48,345 nt of DNA from Streptomyces griseus (GCF_900460065.1 NZ_UAVD01000020.1:1-48345), one strand, 5' to 3'. Shown: positions 1 through 9,478, counted from the first letter of the stretch. Translations and numbers: made by a program. Notes: a model not told the origin generated them from the sequence alone.

Positions 1-507
1 GAGGTACGGCTCCCCGCGGACGCGGTGCTTCCGGACGCGAGCGGGCTGCGCGGTCCGCTCAGCTGTCTGAGCCATGCGCGCTACGGCATCGTGTGGGGGT
101 CCATGGGCGCGGCCCGGGCCAGCTTCGAGTCGGCCCTCGACTACGCGAGGGGCCGGGAACAGTTCGGCCGGCCGATCGGCGGCTTCCAGCTCACCCAGGC
201 CAAGCTGGCCGACATGGCCGTGGAGCTGCACAAGGGCATCCTGCTCGCCCACCACCTGGGCCGCCGCATGGACGCGGGCGGGCTCCGGCCGGAGCAGGTC
301 AGTTTCGGCAAGCTCAACAACGTGCGGGAGGCGATCGAGATCTGCCGCACCTCGCGCACGATCCTCGGGGCCAACGGGATCTCGCTGGAGTATCCGGTGA
401 TGCGGCACGCCACGAACCTGGAGTCGGTGCTCACCTACGAGGGGACGGTGGAGATGCACCAGCTGGTACTGGGCAAGGCGCTCACCGGTCTCGACGCCTT
501 CCGGTGA
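1..507 (+). CDS. Acyl-CoA dehydrogenase, glutaryl-CoA dehydrogenase-like (C-terminal part)
   Basis: This is the C-terminal part of an FAD-dependent acyl-CoA dehydrogenase; the 5' part lies outside the window and reading frame 1 is open from base 1. The helical C-terminal domain is recognisable: RGREQFGRPIGGFQLTQAKLADM, followed by ILGANGISLEYPVMRHATNLE and the TYEGTVEMHQLVLGKAL end. In the family, the glutamate of the YEGT motif is the catalytic base in glutaryl-CoA-type enzymes. The protein ends with LDAFR at a TGA. Likely role: oxidation (and possibly decarboxylation) of glutaryl-CoA or a related acyl-CoA in lysine/tryptophan catabolism. The substrate cannot be settled from this fragment. 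It converges on the sepF-like gene with only 67 bases between. Confidence 0.9.
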   Translation, partial: EVRLPADAVLPDASGLRGPLSCLSHARYGIVWGSMGAARASFESALDYARGREQFGRPIGGFQLTQAKLADMAVELHKGILLAHHLGRRMDAGGLRPEQVSFGKLNNVREAIEICRTSRTILGANGISLEYPVMRHATNLESVLTYEGTVEMHQLVLGKALTGLDAFR

Positions 508-574
508 GCGGGACGCGGGCTCACGCGCGTGCCTGCCGGATGCGTTGACCGGATCTTTCCGGCGAGCGCCCTGC

Positions 575-1018
575 TCAGCTCTGGTTGAAGAAGCCGTCGG
601 TCTTGCGGCCGGCGGCTTCGCCCGCGACCACCTGGGTGTCGGCGGGGGACAGCAGGAAGACCCGGGTGGCCACCCGGTCGATCGAGCCGCGGAGGCCGAA
701 GATCAGCCCGGCGGCGAAGTCCACCACGCGCTTGGCGTCGGCGGGGTCCATGGCCGTGAGGTTGACGATCACCGGGACGCCGTCCCGGAACAGCTCGCCG
801 ATGGCGCGTGCGTCCCGGAAGCTGTCCGGGGTCACCGTCGCGATCCGGCGGTCCTGCTCCTCGGCCGTCTCCGCGGCCACCTGCACCCGCGGGTCGGTGA
901 CCCAGGCCTGGTTGCCCGTGCCGGTCTCCGCACCCTCGGCGTACTCGTCGTCGTAGTACCGCTCGTCGTTGTCCTCTACGAGGCCCAGCCAGGCACTCGC
1001 CTTGCGCACCGATCCCAT
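575..1018 (-). CDS. sflA: SepF-like cell division protein (probable SflA)
   Basis: A 147-residue SepF-family protein. The N-terminus ([17 protein letters not shown]) looks like the short amphipathic membrane-targeting segment of SepF. An acidic linker follows, then the SepF fold from about residue 58 ([43 protein letters not shown], the glycine-rich [21 protein letters not shown]). SepF binds the FtsZ tail and anchors the Z-ring; Streptomyces also has SepF-like paralogues that restrain FtsZ/DivIVA placement during sporulation. The neighbours (acyl-CoA dehydrogenase on one side, DUF5685 on the other) match what I remember of the S. coelicolor sflA locus, so I favour SflA over the main SepF beside ftsZ. 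The ATG is preceded by an AGGAGG box about 6 bases upstream. Confidence 0.8.
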   Translation of the reverse strand: MGSVRKASAWLGLVEDNDERYYDDEYAEGAETGTGNQAWVTDPRVQVAAETAEEQDRRIATVTPDSFRDARAIGELFRDGVPVIVNLTAMDPADAKRVVDFAAGLIFGLRGSIDRVATRVFLLSPADTQVVAGEAAGRKTDGFFNQS

Positions 1019-1326
1019 GGACGCCTCCTCTCACCGCGGTTCCTTGGTGTTCCGCATCTCTTTCGTATCCCTATGGTCGACCATGATGCGGATACCGCGC
1101 CAAGTGGATAGTCGGCTCGCAGGCGATTCGTGACGCTACTGGTGCAGAAGATGTGGCGATTCGTCAGGGTTCCTCCCGCATAAGGGGGCTTGTAGAAGGA
1201 AAATATGATGCTCCGGCCGTACGGGTGATCCGGGGGACGTACGGGTGAACGGGGTGCTCGATACGATGCACGACGCCTGGGTGCGCGAGCGTCGCGCACC
1301 GGCTGAACGGCTCACGGGGGATCGTC
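1019..1326. promoter_or_regulatory. Divergent intergenic region with a pair of 11-bp direct repeats
   Basis: These 308 bases separate the divergent sepF-like and DUF5685 genes and hold no convincing ORF. An A+T-rich patch contains a -10-like TATGAT at 1204-1209, without a good -35 hexamer. CGTACGGGTGA occurs twice, at 1218-1228 and 1238-1248, exactly 20 bases start to start, so both copies face the same side of the helix about 80-110 bases upstream of the DUF5685 start. A dimeric or cooperative regulator is possible; none can be named. Confidence 0.4.
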
Positions 1327-2568
1327 GTGTTCGGAATCGTCAGGCCCTGTACCCATCGGCTCTCCGAAGGTCTCCGGGTGGAGTGGATGGCCCATCTCTG
1401 CGGTCTGTGCCTGGCCCTGAGGGCGGATCACGGACAGTTCGCCCGTATCGTCACGAACTATGACGGCCTGATCGTCTCCGTCCTGACGGAGGCTCAGACC
1501 GGCCTGACGCCCGCCGACCGGCGCACCGCCGGCCCCTGCCCACTGCGCGCCATGCGCACCGCACCGGTGGCCAAGGGGGAAGGGGCACGGCTCGCCGCCG
1601 CCGTCTCGCTCGTCCTCGCCTCGGCCAAGGTCCGCGACCACGTCGCCGACCGGGACGGGCTGTTGGCCCGCCGCCCGGTCGCCGCCGCCGCGCGCCGGGT
1701 GGCCGCCGGGTGGGACCGGGCGGGGGCACGGACCGGGGCGGCCCTCGGCTTCGACACCGCCCTCCTCGTCGACGCGGTCGACCGGCAGACCGGCATCGAG
1801 ACGCTCGCCGGTCCGGGCACCCCGCTGCTGACGGTCACGGAGCCGACCGAGACCGCCACCGCCGCCGCCTTCGCGCACACCGCCGTGCTGGCCGGGAAGG
1901 AGGGGAACGCCGCACCGCTCGCGGAGGCCGGCCGCCTCTTCGGACGGCTCGCCCACCTCCTGGACGCCGTCGAGGACCGGGAGGCCGACGCCGCGTCGGG
2001 CGCCTGGAACCCGCTGACCGCCACCGGCACACCGCTGTCCGAGGCGCGCCGGCTCTGCGACGACGCGCTGCACGGCATACGGCTCGCGCTGCGGGAGGCG
2101 GAGTTCACCGACGGGACGCTCGTCCACGTCCTCCTCGCCCATGAGCTGCGCCGCTCGGTCGACCGGGCCTTCGGCACCTCGTCCTGCTCCCATCAGGGGC
2201 AGCGGGGACTTCAGCTGCCCGAGGGCGCCTACGGCCCCCCGCCGGGGAATCCGTACGGCGCGCCGCCCGCCGGGCCGTACGGCCCGACGCCGGGGGACCC
2301 GTACGGTCCGCCGCCCGGCGGCCCGGGCGCGCCGCCTCCGCCGCGCCCGCCCCGCGACCGGCGCGGGCTGATCGCCGGATGCCTGGTCTGGGCCGGGCTC
2401 GCCTGCACCTGCCAGATGTGCTGCGGCAGCTTCGAGGACCCCTGGAGCCGGGAGCAGCGGCAGGCGCCGTGCCAGAGCTGCGGCGACTGCTGCGAGGCCT
2501 GCAACTGCTGCGGCCAGTGCGGCGAGGGCTGCTGCTGTTGCGGGGAGTCCTGCGGCTGCGACTGCTGA
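1327..2568 (+). CDS. DUF5685 family protein with proline-rich linker and cysteine-rich tail
   Basis: A 413-residue protein of the DUF5685 family, function unknown. The N-terminal helical part (about 1-290) carries early cysteines in HLCGLCLALRADHG and TAGPCPLRAMRTA, typical of the family. From about residue 300 to 345 comes a Pro/Gly/Tyr-rich linker with repeated PYGxPPG units. The last 68 residues hold 20 cysteines in CC and CxxC clusters (for example QSCGDCCEACNCCGQC), preceded by a short hydrophobic stretch (LIAGCLVWAGLAC). The tail looks able to bind metal or an iron-sulfur cluster, but that is inference. The GTG start has a GGGGGA box about 5 bases upstream. It converges on the solute-binding protein gene, with a strong hairpin between them. 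Confidence 0.85.
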   Translation: MFGIVRPCTHRLSEGLRVEWMAHLCGLCLALRADHGQFARIVTNYDGLIVSVLTEAQTGLTPADRRTAGPCPLRAMRTAPVAKGEGARLAAAVSLVLASAKVRDHVADRDGLLARRPVAAAARRVAAGWDRAGARTGAALGFDTALLVDAVDRQTGIETLAGPGTPLLTVTEPTETATAAAFAHTAVLAGKEGNAAPLAEAGRLFGRLAHLLDAVEDREADAASGAWNPLTATGTPLSEARRLCDDALHGIRLALREAEFTDGTLVHVLLAHELRRSVDRAFGTSSCSHQGQRGLQLPEGAYGPPPGNPYGAPPAGPYGPTPGDPYGPPPGGPGAPPPPRPPRDRRGLIAGCLVWAGLACTCQMCCGSFEDPWSREQRQAPCQSCGDCCEACNCCGQCGEGCCCCGESCGCDC

Positions 2569-2571
2569 ACG

Positions 2572-2602
2572 GGGCCCGCCCGCCGGCGCGGCGGGCGGGC
2601 CC
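2572..2602. terminator. Bidirectional hairpin terminator
   Basis: A 13-bp perfect stem (left arm 2572-2584, right arm 2590-2602) of G and C closes a 5-base loop. It starts 3 bases after the DUF5685 stop and faces the end of the convergent solute-binding protein gene. There is no T-tract, as is usual for Streptomyces terminators. Confidence 0.75.
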
Positions 2603-2611
2603 GGCGTCAGG

Positions 2612-3550
2612 TCACTTCAGTTCGGGCGGCGAGATCTCCGAGGACGGGATCGCGGAATCGGTGGTGCCCCACTTCTTCAGGATGCGGTCGTAGGTCCCGT
2701 CCTTCTTGAGCCGGTTGACCGCGGCCTGGAAGGCGGGCGCCAGCGGGGTGCCCTTCTTGAACGCGAAGCCCACGTCGAGCCGCTTGAACTCGTTGAGGAA
2801 GCGCAGCCCCTCCTGCTGACTGACTCCGTAGCGCAGCCCGTTGATCGTGGACATCACCACATCGCTGCGGTTCTGCTGGAGCGAGAGCCAGACGGCCGTC
2901 TGGTCGGCGTACGTCTTGACCTCGTACGGCTTCTTGCCGGCCTCCGCGCACCGGGGCAGATTCTCCTGGAGCGTCACCTCGAAGGTGGTGCCCGCCCCGG
3001 TGGCCACGTTCAGCCCGCACAGCTGGGTGAGGTCGGTGACCTTCTTCAGCGCGCTGTCCTCACGGACCGCGAAGCCCTGCCCGTCGTTGATGTACGTCAC
3101 GAAGTCGACGGTCTTGCGGCGTACGTCGGTGACCCCGAAGTTGCCCGTCCCCAGGTCGTACTTCCCGCTGCCCAGCGCCGGCAGGATCGCCTCGAACGAC
3201 GCCACCTCGCGCTTCAGTTCCAGCCCGAGCACCCGGGCCGCCGCGTCCGCGAAATCGATGTCCGCGCCGGCCAGGGTGGTGCCGTCCTGCTCGTAGAAGG
3301 CTCCGGGCGGGGTGCCGATGGCGGCGGCGACCCGCAGTGTGCCCGCCTCCCTGACCCCGGCCGGGAGGAGTTTCGCCGCGGCCTCGTCCTTGCGGACATC
3401 GGAGACCACGTCCGTCGTCGGGGTCTTCGCCCGAGCCGCCTCCTTGTCCGGCCCGCCGTCCGCCGCCTCTGTCGGCTCGGCGCAGCCGGTGAGGGTCAGC
3501 GCGGCCACGGTGATCAGGGTGAACAGAGCGGTATGTCGGGATCTGGGCAT
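2612..3550 (-). CDS. ABC transporter solute-binding lipoprotein (polar amino-acid family), copy 1
   Basis: A 312-residue extracytoplasmic binding protein of the polar amino-acid uptake family (SBP_bac_3). The ATG at 3550 gives a lipoprotein signal MPRSRHTALFTLITVAALTLTGC with lipobox LTGC; the frame runs further upstream, but that would put about 19 residues before the signal. The mature part has the family layout: GTLRVAAAIGTPPGAFYEQDG, an ADIDFADAAARVLGLELK segment, GKYDLGTGNFGVTDVRRKTVDFVTY, and a C-terminal ILKKWGTT. It is transcribed away from the permease/ATPase operon that starts at 4015 and is similar in layout to the second binding protein at 8504. It probably delivers substrate to that importer. 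Confidence 0.9.
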   Translation of the reverse strand: MPRSRHTALFTLITVAALTLTGCAEPTEAADGGPDKEAARAKTPTTDVVSDVRKDEAAAKLLPAGVREAGTLRVAAAIGTPPGAFYEQDGTTLAGADIDFADAAARVLGLELKREVASFEAILPALGSGKYDLGTGNFGVTDVRRKTVDFVTYINDGQGFAVREDSALKKVTDLTQLCGLNVATGAGTTFEVTLQENLPRCAEAGKKPYEVKTYADQTAVWLSLQQNRSDVVMSTINGLRYGVSQQEGLRFLNEFKRLDVGFAFKKGTPLAPAFQAAVNRLKKDGTYDRILKKWGTTDSAIPSSEISPPELK

Positions 3551-4014
3551 GGCTGTGCTCTCCGGGTTCGTGGGATGGGCCGACCGCCCCGGGCCACCAG
3601 CGGGCACGGGGGGACGGCGGATGTGTTCAGCGGTGCGAGGGGAGGGTGGAGCGGTGTGGTGAAGGTGAGGTCACGCGAGGAACGGGGCTCGAACGCCGAG
3701 AGAACGGGCGTGAGCAGGGAAAACCGGACAGCGGGGAGTCAGCTCAACAGGAAGAGGACCACACGCGACCGAAGTCGATGTGGGAGCGGGTGACCAGCCA
3801 CTGCTGCGGATGCATGGGCTTAGTGGAACAGGCATCCGAGTGCACGTCAACCAAGATGAGATCTACGGCTCACAGTGTGGACAGGCTTGACAACTCCCCG
3901 TACCCGCCGCTTATCTCGGACCCATGGACCGGCGCTGAGGGGCCCGGTCCTCGTGTGGTTTTCCGGTGTGAAGGCACGCCCCGTGTTCGATCTGAGCATC
4001 CACGGAGCTCCCGC
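3551..4014. promoter_or_regulatory. Divergent promoter region of the ABC transporter block
   Basis: These 464 bases contain no convincing gene. The clearest signal is on the + strand: TTGACA at 3887-3892, an 18-base spacer and TTATCT at 3911-3916, about 100 bases before the permease ATG. This is a good housekeeping-type (HrdB-like) promoter for the operon starting at 4015. The rest (3551-3880) is less GC-rich than the flanking genes and probably holds the leader and promoter of the divergent binding-protein gene. I could not pick a riboswitch or a clear operator palindrome. Confidence 0.5.
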
Positions 4015-4881
4015 ATGCCCCCGCAGACCGTCTCGCTGCCCCCTCCCTCCTCCCGGCCGCTCGTCAAGGGCGATGCCGACGCGGTGCCGCGCATCGTCCC
4101 CGTACGCCGAACAGGCCGTTGGACAGCGGCTGCCGTCGTCCTCGTGCTGCTCGCGCTGGCGCTGAACTCGGTCATCCGCAACGACGCCTTCCAGTGGGAC
4201 GTCGTGCTCTCCTACTTCGGCACCGTCCCCGTGCTGCGCGGGCTCTGGCTCACGCTCTGGCTCACCGCGGTGGTCGTGGTGCTCGGCTTCGTGCTGGGAG
4301 CCCTGCTCGCGGTCATGCGGCTCTCCGGCAACCCCGTTCTCCAGGCGGTCAGTTGGGGCTACGTCTGGTTGTTCAGGTCCACGCCGATCCTGGTCCAGCT
4401 GCTGTTCTGGTTCAACATCGGCGCGCTGTACCCGCAGATCCTCGGCGTCTCCACGGTCAGCCTCCTCGGCCCGGTCACCATCGCGGTCATCGGACTGACC
4501 CTGCACGAGGCCGCCTACGCCGCCGAGGTGGTGCGCGGCGGGATCCTCTCCGTCGAACGCGGACAGGTGGAGGCCGCCCAGTCCCTCGGGCTCGGCCCCT
4601 GGCGACGATTCCGGCGCATCGTGCTGCCGCAGGCCATGCGCTCCATCGTGCCGCCGGCCGGGAACATGCTGATCGGCACCCTCAAGGGCACCTCCATCGT
4701 CAGCATCATCGCCGTGCAGGACCTGCTGTACTCCGTCCAGCTCGTCTACCACCGCACCTACCAGGTCATCCCGCTGCTGCTCGTCGCCACGCTCTGGTAC
4801 GCGGCCGTCACCACGCTGCTGAGCATCGGCCAGCGCTACGTGGAGCGGTACTACGCCCGTGGCACGGCGGGTGCGCGATGA
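4015..4881 (+). CDS. Amino-acid-type ABC transporter permease 1
   Basis: A 288-residue HisM/GlnP-type permease. After a 40-residue cytoplasmic tail come membrane segments at roughly [55 protein letters not shown] and SLLGPVTIAVIGLTL. The EAA cytoplasmic coupling loop is clear: EAAYAAEVVRGGILSVERGQVEAAQSLGLGPWRRF. The ATG at 4015 is preceded by GGAG 7 bases upstream; the longer open frame to 3646 runs through the promoter and is unlikely. Its stop overlaps the start of the flavoprotein gene (ATGA). It probably pairs with the second permease (6777) to form the heterodimeric channel. Confidence 0.9.
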   Translation: MPPQTVSLPPPSSRPLVKGDADAVPRIVPVRRTGRWTAAAVVLVLLALALNSVIRNDAFQWDVVLSYFGTVPVLRGLWLTLWLTAVVVVLGFVLGALLAVMRLSGNPVLQAVSWGYVWLFRSTPILVQLLFWFNIGALYPQILGVSTVSLLGPVTIAVIGLTLHEAAYAAEVVRGGILSVERGQVEAAQSLGLGPWRRFRRIVLPQAMRSIVPPAGNMLIGTLKGTSIVSIIAVQDLLYSVQLVYHRTYQVIPLLLVATLWYAAVTTLLSIGQRYVERYYARGTAGAR

Positions 4882-6719
4882 GCTCCGCACCCAGCATCGT
4901 GGTGATCGGCGGCGGCCCGCGCGGCACCGGCGTCATCGAGCGCATCGCCGCCAACGCCGAGGAGCTGTACGGGGACCACCGCCTGGACATCCACCTGGTC
5001 GACCCCTACCCGGCGGGCGGCGGGCGGATCTGGCGGCCCGACCAGTCGCCGCTGCTGTGGATGAACTCCATGGCCGAGGACGTCACCATGTTCACCGACG
5101 AGACCGTGGACCTGGACGGGCCGGTCGTGGCCGGCCCCGCCCTGGACAGCTGGGCCGAGGACGTCCGCGCGGGCCGCGTCGTCCCCTCGGCGGACCCCGA
5201 CGTGCTGGCCGAGATACACGGTCTCGCCGGCACCGACTTCCCCTCCCGGCGACTCCAGAGCGCCTACCTGCGCTGGACCTACGACCGCGCCCTGGCCGCC
5301 CTCCCGCCGGGCATCACCGTGCACGAGCACCGCACCACCGCCCTCGCCGTCGGCGGACCGCGCGGCGGCCGCCAGCACGTCCGCCTCCAGGACCGCGCCG
5401 AACCGCTCCCCGCCGACCTCGTCGTCCTGACCGTGGGCCACCTCGACGCCGAGGAGGAGCCCGAGCAGCAACGGCTGAGCGCCTTCGCCCGGCGGCACGG
5501 CCTGGTGCACCTGCCGCCGGACTTCACCGCCGACAGCGACCTCGACGCCCTGCGCCCCGGGGACCCGGTCATCGTCCGGGGCTTCGGGCTCGCCTTCATC
5601 GACCTGATGGTCCTGCTCACCGAGGGACGCGGCGGCCGCCACGAGAACGGGGTCTACCTGCCGTCGGGCCGGGAACCCGTGCTGTACGTCGGATCGCGGC
5701 GCGGCGTCCCGTACCACGCGAAGATCGGCTACGGCTGGACCGGCGAACGCCCGGCGGCGCCCGCGCACCTGGACGAGAAGTGGGCCGACGAACTGCTGGG
5801 CCGGCCCGGGCCGCTCGACTTCCGGCGCGATGTCTGGCCGGCGGTCGCGAAGGAGCTCGGCCACGCCCACTACCACCGGCTGTTCACCGCCCACCCCGAG
5901 CGCACCGCCCTGGCCCACGAGGTCTTCGCCGAGAAGTACGCGGCGGCCGATCCGGGGAGCCCCGAGCTCGCCGGGCTGATCGCCGAGGCCGTGCCCGACC
6001 CCGCCGACCGGCTCGACCTCGACGCCCTGGACCGCCCCCTGGAAGGCGTCCGCCACGCCTCGCCCGAGGCCCTCCAGGAAGCCCTGCGCGACTACATCAC
6101 CGCTGATCTGACCCGCCGTCACGATCCGGCACACAGCGAGGACCTCGCGGTCTTCGTCGGGCTGCTCACCGCCTACGCCCAGCTCGTCCGGCTCGGCGAC
6201 ATCGGCGGCTGGTGGCACGGCTTCTTCAGCTATCTTGCCTCCGGCCCGCCGGGGCCCCGGCTCCGGCAGCTCCTGGCCCTCTCCCGGGCCGGGGTCGTCC
6301 GCTTCCTCGGTGCGGACCTCACCGTGGAGACCGACGAGGAGCACGGCCTCTTCCGGGCCACCGGCGCCACCGTCCCCGGTGCGCACACCGAGGCCCGCGC
6401 CCTGGTCGAGGCCCGCCTCCCCGACCCCTCGCTCCGGCACACCGCGAGCCCCCTGCTGCGCGCGCTGCGCGACGAGGGCGCCGCCGTCACCGACACCGGG
6501 CTGCTCTCCGTGGACCCGCGCGACAGCCGGGTGCTGGACCGCGCCGGCCGCCCGCACCCGCGCCGCTTCGCGCTGGGCCCCTTCACCACCGCCCGCAACA
6601 GCGGGGCGTTCACCCGGCCCCGTACCGGCGGACCCGCCTTCCGGCAGAACGACGCCGCCGCGCGCGCCGCGCTCACCTTCCTGCGCGACCTCTCCTGTCG
6701 CGGCCGGCTCGCCTCCTGA
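4878..6719 (+). CDS. FAD/NAD(P)-binding protein (large flavoprotein, oxidoreductase or monooxygenase-like)
   Basis: A 613-residue protein with an N-terminal Rossmann motif ([22 protein letters not shown]), then [34 protein letters not shown], which is typical of the NAD_binding_9 (FAD-NAD(P)-binding) family. A second nucleotide-binding-like motif, [25 protein letters not shown], lies near residue 232. The C-terminal third ends with [36 protein letters not shown], as in the family. The exact reaction is unknown. It is translationally coupled by ATGA to the upstream permease and lies inside the importer operon, so it probably acts on the imported substrate or its products, alongside the two LLM monooxygenases. 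Confidence 0.8.
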   Translation: MSSAPSIVVIGGGPRGTGVIERIAANAEELYGDHRLDIHLVDPYPAGGGRIWRPDQSPLLWMNSMAEDVTMFTDETVDLDGPVVAGPALDSWAEDVRAGRVVPSADPDVLAEIHGLAGTDFPSRRLQSAYLRWTYDRALAALPPGITVHEHRTTALAVGGPRGGRQHVRLQDRAEPLPADLVVLTVGHLDAEEEPEQQRLSAFARRHGLVHLPPDFTADSDLDALRPGDPVIVRGFGLAFIDLMVLLTEGRGGRHENGVYLPSGREPVLYVGSRRGVPYHAKIGYGWTGERPAAPAHLDEKWADELLGRPGPLDFRRDVWPAVAKELGHAHYHRLFTAHPERTALAHEVFAEKYAAADPGSPELAGLIAEAVPDPADRLDLDALDRPLEGVRHASPEALQEALRDYITADLTRRHDPAHSEDLAVFVGLLTAYAQLVRLGDIGGWWHGFFSYLASGPPGPRLRQLLALSRAGVVRFLGADLTVETDEEHGLFRATGATVPGAHTEARALVEARLPDPSLRHTASPLLRALRDEGAAVTDTGLLSVDPRDSRVLDRAGRPHPRRFALGPFTTARNSGAFTRPRTGGPAFRQNDAAARAALTFLRDLSCRGRLAS

Positions 6720-6776
6720 CCGGCCGCCCGCCCCTTCCCCGTACCGCCGCCGCAACCGCGCCCAAGGACTCCACTC

Positions 6777-7694
6777 ATGTCGCTGACCAGCGATCCACCC
6801 ATCGATCCACCCGCCGGGACCCCCGACGGCCCACCCGCTCCGAAGGCGGCCGACCCCGGCACCGACTACGGAGAGCTCACCGTCGTCCCGGCCCGCCACC
6901 CCTGGCGCTGGGTCGCCGTCGCCGTGACCGCCGTGCTGGTCGCCCAGTTCATCAACGGGCTGGTCACCAACCCCGGCTGGGAGTGGGACGTCTTCGCGCA
7001 GTTCTTCTCCGCGCCGGTCATCCTCAAGGCGGTCTGGCTCACCCTCCAACTGACCTTCTACGGAACGGTCCTGGGCTTCGCGCTCGGCATCGTGCTGGCG
7101 TTCATGCGGCTGTCGGCCAGCCCGTTCCTCAGGACGGTCGCGTACGGCTACATCTGGGCGTTCCGCTCGATCCCGCTCATCGTGCAACTGCTGTTCTGGT
7201 TCAACCTGGCCTATCTCTACAAGGAGTTGCAGTTCGGCATCCCGTTCGGGCCGGGCTTCTTCACCTTCGACACGATGAACCTGGTCGGCGCGGTCAGTGC
7301 TGCCGTCCTCGGCCTCGCGCTGCACCAGGCGGCGTACGCGGCGGAGATCGTGCGCGGTGGAGTACTGGCCGTCGGCGGCGGCCAGTTGGAGGCGGCGTCC
7401 GCCCTCGGCATCCCCAGACTCCGGCAGCTGCGGCGGATCGTGCTCCCGCAGGCGATGCGCTCCATCCTGCCCAACGCGGCCAACGAGATCATCTCGCTGT
7501 TCAAGGGCACCTCGATCGTCTCCGTCATGGCGATCGGCGAGCTGTTCTACCAGGTCCAGGTCGTCTACGGCCGCAGCGGCCGGGTCGTCCCGCTGCTGAT
7601 GGTCGCCACCGCCTGGTACATCCTCCTGACCACCGCCCTCTCGATCGTCCAGTACTACGTCGAACGTCACTACGCCAAGGGGGCCGTGCGATGA
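6777..7694 (+). CDS. Amino-acid-type ABC transporter permease 2
   Basis: A 305-residue HisM/GlnP-type permease, paralogous to the one at 4015: a cytoplasmic N-terminus rich in Pro, [68 protein letters not shown] and an EAA loop ([31 protein letters not shown]). The shared [14 protein letters not shown] and [14 protein letters not shown] segments show that the two permeases are diverged copies. The ATG has an AAGGAC box 10 bases upstream. It overlaps the ATPase gene by ATGA. Two different permeases with one ATPase is a common arrangement for polar amino-acid importers. Confidence 0.9.
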   Translation: MSLTSDPPIDPPAGTPDGPPAPKAADPGTDYGELTVVPARHPWRWVAVAVTAVLVAQFINGLVTNPGWEWDVFAQFFSAPVILKAVWLTLQLTFYGTVLGFALGIVLAFMRLSASPFLRTVAYGYIWAFRSIPLIVQLLFWFNLAYLYKELQFGIPFGPGFFTFDTMNLVGAVSAAVLGLALHQAAYAAEIVRGGVLAVGGGQLEAASALGIPRLRQLRRIVLPQAMRSILPNAANEIISLFKGTSIVSVMAIGELFYQVQVVYGRSGRVVPLLMVATAWYILLTTALSIVQYYVERHYAKGAVR

Positions 7695-8464
7695 GCGCAC
7701 CCAGCGATGCCATGGTCGAGATCCGCTCCGTGCACAAGAGCTTCGGATCCCTGGAGGTGCTGCGCGGCATCGACCTCTCGGTACGGCCCGGCGAGGTCAC
7801 CGTCATCCTCGGCCCCTCCGGCTCCGGCAAGTCCACCCTGCTGCGCACCATCAACCACCTGGAGAAGGTCGACCAGGGCTGGATCAGCGTGGACGGCACC
7901 CTGGTCGGCTACCGCAGGGACGGCGACAAGCTCTACGAGCTGCGCGAGCGCGAGGTGCTGCGCCAGCGCACCAAGATCGGCTTCGTCTTCCAGAACTTCA
8001 ACCTCTTCCCGCACCTCACCGTGCTGGAGAACATCATCGAGGCGCCCGTCTCCGCGCTGCGCCGCCCCCGCAAGGAGGCCGTCGCGACGGCGGAGAAGCT
8101 GCTGGAGCGGGTCGGTCTCGCCGACCGGGCCGCGGCCTACCCCGGGCAGCTCTCCGGCGGTCAGCAGCAGCGCGTCGCCATCGCCCGCGCCCTGGCGCTG
8201 GAGCCCCGGCTCCTCCTCTTCGACGAGCCGACGTCCGCCCTGGACCCGGAGCTCGTCGGCGAGGTCCTCGACGTCATCAAGGACCTGGCGCACGGCGGCA
8301 CCACGATGATCGTCGTCACCCATGAGATCGGCTTCGCCCGTGAGGTCGCCGACACCGTCGTCTTCATGGACGAAGGCCGCATCGTCGAGCAGGGCCCGCC
8401 CGCCGACCTGCTGGACCGTCCCGCCCAGGAGCGCACCCGCGCGTTCCTCTCCAAGGTTCTCTGA
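7691..8464 (+). CDS. Amino-acid-type ABC transporter ATP-binding protein
   Basis: A 257-residue ATPase of the polar amino-acid family (GlnQ/HisP type). Walker A is GPSGSGKST at residues 41-49; the Q-loop is in [20 protein letters not shown]; the ABC signature is [15 protein letters not shown]; Walker B is [16 protein letters not shown]; and the switch histidine is in [11 protein letters not shown]. An insertion between Walker A and the Q-loop ([23 protein letters not shown]) is typical of this subfamily. It is coupled to the upstream permease by an ATGA overlap and powers the importer formed by both permeases. A later internal ATG (MVEIRS) is a possible alternative start. Confidence 0.95.
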   Translation: MSAPSDAMVEIRSVHKSFGSLEVLRGIDLSVRPGEVTVILGPSGSGKSTLLRTINHLEKVDQGWISVDGTLVGYRRDGDKLYELREREVLRQRTKIGFVFQNFNLFPHLTVLENIIEAPVSALRRPRKEAVATAEKLLERVGLADRAAAYPGQLSGGQQQRVAIARALALEPRLLLFDEPTSALDPELVGEVLDVIKDLAHGGTTMIVVTHEIGFAREVADTVVFMDEGRIVEQGPPADLLDRPAQERTRAFLSKVL

Positions 8465-8503
8465 CCCGCCCTCATGCACCCTTCATCCGCTAGGAGTACG
8501 TAC

Positions 8504-9478
8504 GTGTCCGTCCGCCGCAGCACCGTCCTCGCCCTCGCCACGCTCACCGCCGCCGGAGTCCTCACCGCCTGCGGCAACCCCGACGTCTCCACCGACGTGG
8601 CGGCGTCCAAGGACAAGAAGCACACCGGGGTCAACACCAGCCCCGACCAGGACCGCCTCAGAGGCGAGAAGGTGGACGCCGTCGCCGCCCTCGTCCCCGA
8701 GGCGATCCGCGAGCGCGGCACGCTGCGGATCGGGGCCAGCGCGGACGCCGTGCCGCCGCTCGGCTTCTACGCCACCGACGACAGGACCCGGATCGGTTCC
8801 GAGATCGACATCGCCACCCTCGTCGCCGACACCCTCGGTCTGAAGCCGGAGTTCGAGGAGGTCTCCTGGGAGAACCTCTTCGTCGGCCTGGACAGCTCCA
8901 AGTTCGACGGGGTCCTCTCCAACGTCACCGTGACCGAGGAGCGCAAGGAGAAGTACGACTTCGCCACCTACCGGCTCGACAACATCGCCTTCGAGGCCAA
9001 GAAGGGCTCCGGCTGGAAGGTGAAGGGCCCCGCGGACGTCGCGGGCAAGACGATCTCGGTCTCCTCCGGCACCAACCAGGAGAAGATCCTCGTGGAGTGG
9101 AGCGAGGAGAACGTCAAGGCCGGGCGCGAGCCCGTGGACATCAAGTACTTCCAGAAGGAGAACGACTACTACCTCCCCCTCCAGTCGGGCCGCATCGACG
9201 CCCACCTCGGCCCGAGCCCGTCCGCCGCCTACCACGTCGCGACCTCCGGCCAGAGCGAGATCGCCGGACAGATCTCCGGAGCCGGCGGCGGCCTCCAGGG
9301 CAAGATCGCGGCCACCACCAAGAAGGGCAGCGGCCTCGTCGAGGCGTACGCCGCCGCGATCGACCACATCGTCAAGGACGGCTCCTACGGCAAGGTGCTG
9401 AAGCGGTGGGGGCTCAGCGGTGAGGCCGTGGAGAAGTCGGAGATCAACCCGCCCGGCCTGCCCAGGACGAAGAGCTGA
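8504..9478 (+). CDS. ABC transporter solute-binding lipoprotein (polar amino-acid family), copy 2
   Basis: A 324-residue binding protein. The GTG at 8504 has a TAGGAG box 7 bases upstream and opens a lipoprotein signal (RRSTVLALATLTAAGVLTAC, lipobox LTAC). The upstream ATG at 8474 has no good ribosome site. The mature part has the SBP_bac_3 pattern: RGTLRIGASADAVPPLGFYATDD, EIDIATLVADTLGLKPEFEEV, SKFDGVLSNVTVTEERKEKYDFATY, an AGKTISVSSGTNQEKIL segment and a closing VLKRWGLSG. It ends the importer operon, before a strong hairpin. Two dissimilar binding proteins around one transporter suggest a range of related substrates. Confidence 0.92.
   Translation: MSVRRSTVLALATLTAAGVLTACGNPDVSTDVAASKDKKHTGVNTSPDQDRLRGEKVDAVAALVPEAIRERGTLRIGASADAVPPLGFYATDDRTRIGSEIDIATLVADTLGLKPEFEEVSWENLFVGLDSSKFDGVLSNVTVTEERKEKYDFATYRLDNIAFEAKKGSGWKVKGPADVAGKTISVSSGTNQEKILVEWSEENVKAGREPVDIKYFQKENDYYLPLQSGRIDAHLGPSPSAAYHVATSGQSEIAGQISGAGGGLQGKIAATTKKGSGLVEAYAAAIDHIVKDGSYGKVLKRWGLSGEAVEKSEINPPGLPRTKS

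Noticed and set aside
2229..2340. Repeated CCGTACGG-type units that look like a short repeat array
   Set aside because: They are codons of the PYGxPPG linker in the DUF5685 protein, with irregular spacing, and not a CRISPR or tandem non-coding repeat.
4851..7700. A 949-codon minus-strand frame across the flavoprotein and permease genes
   Set aside because: Gly/Glu/Arg-rich translation without any domain; a shadow of the real + strand genes.
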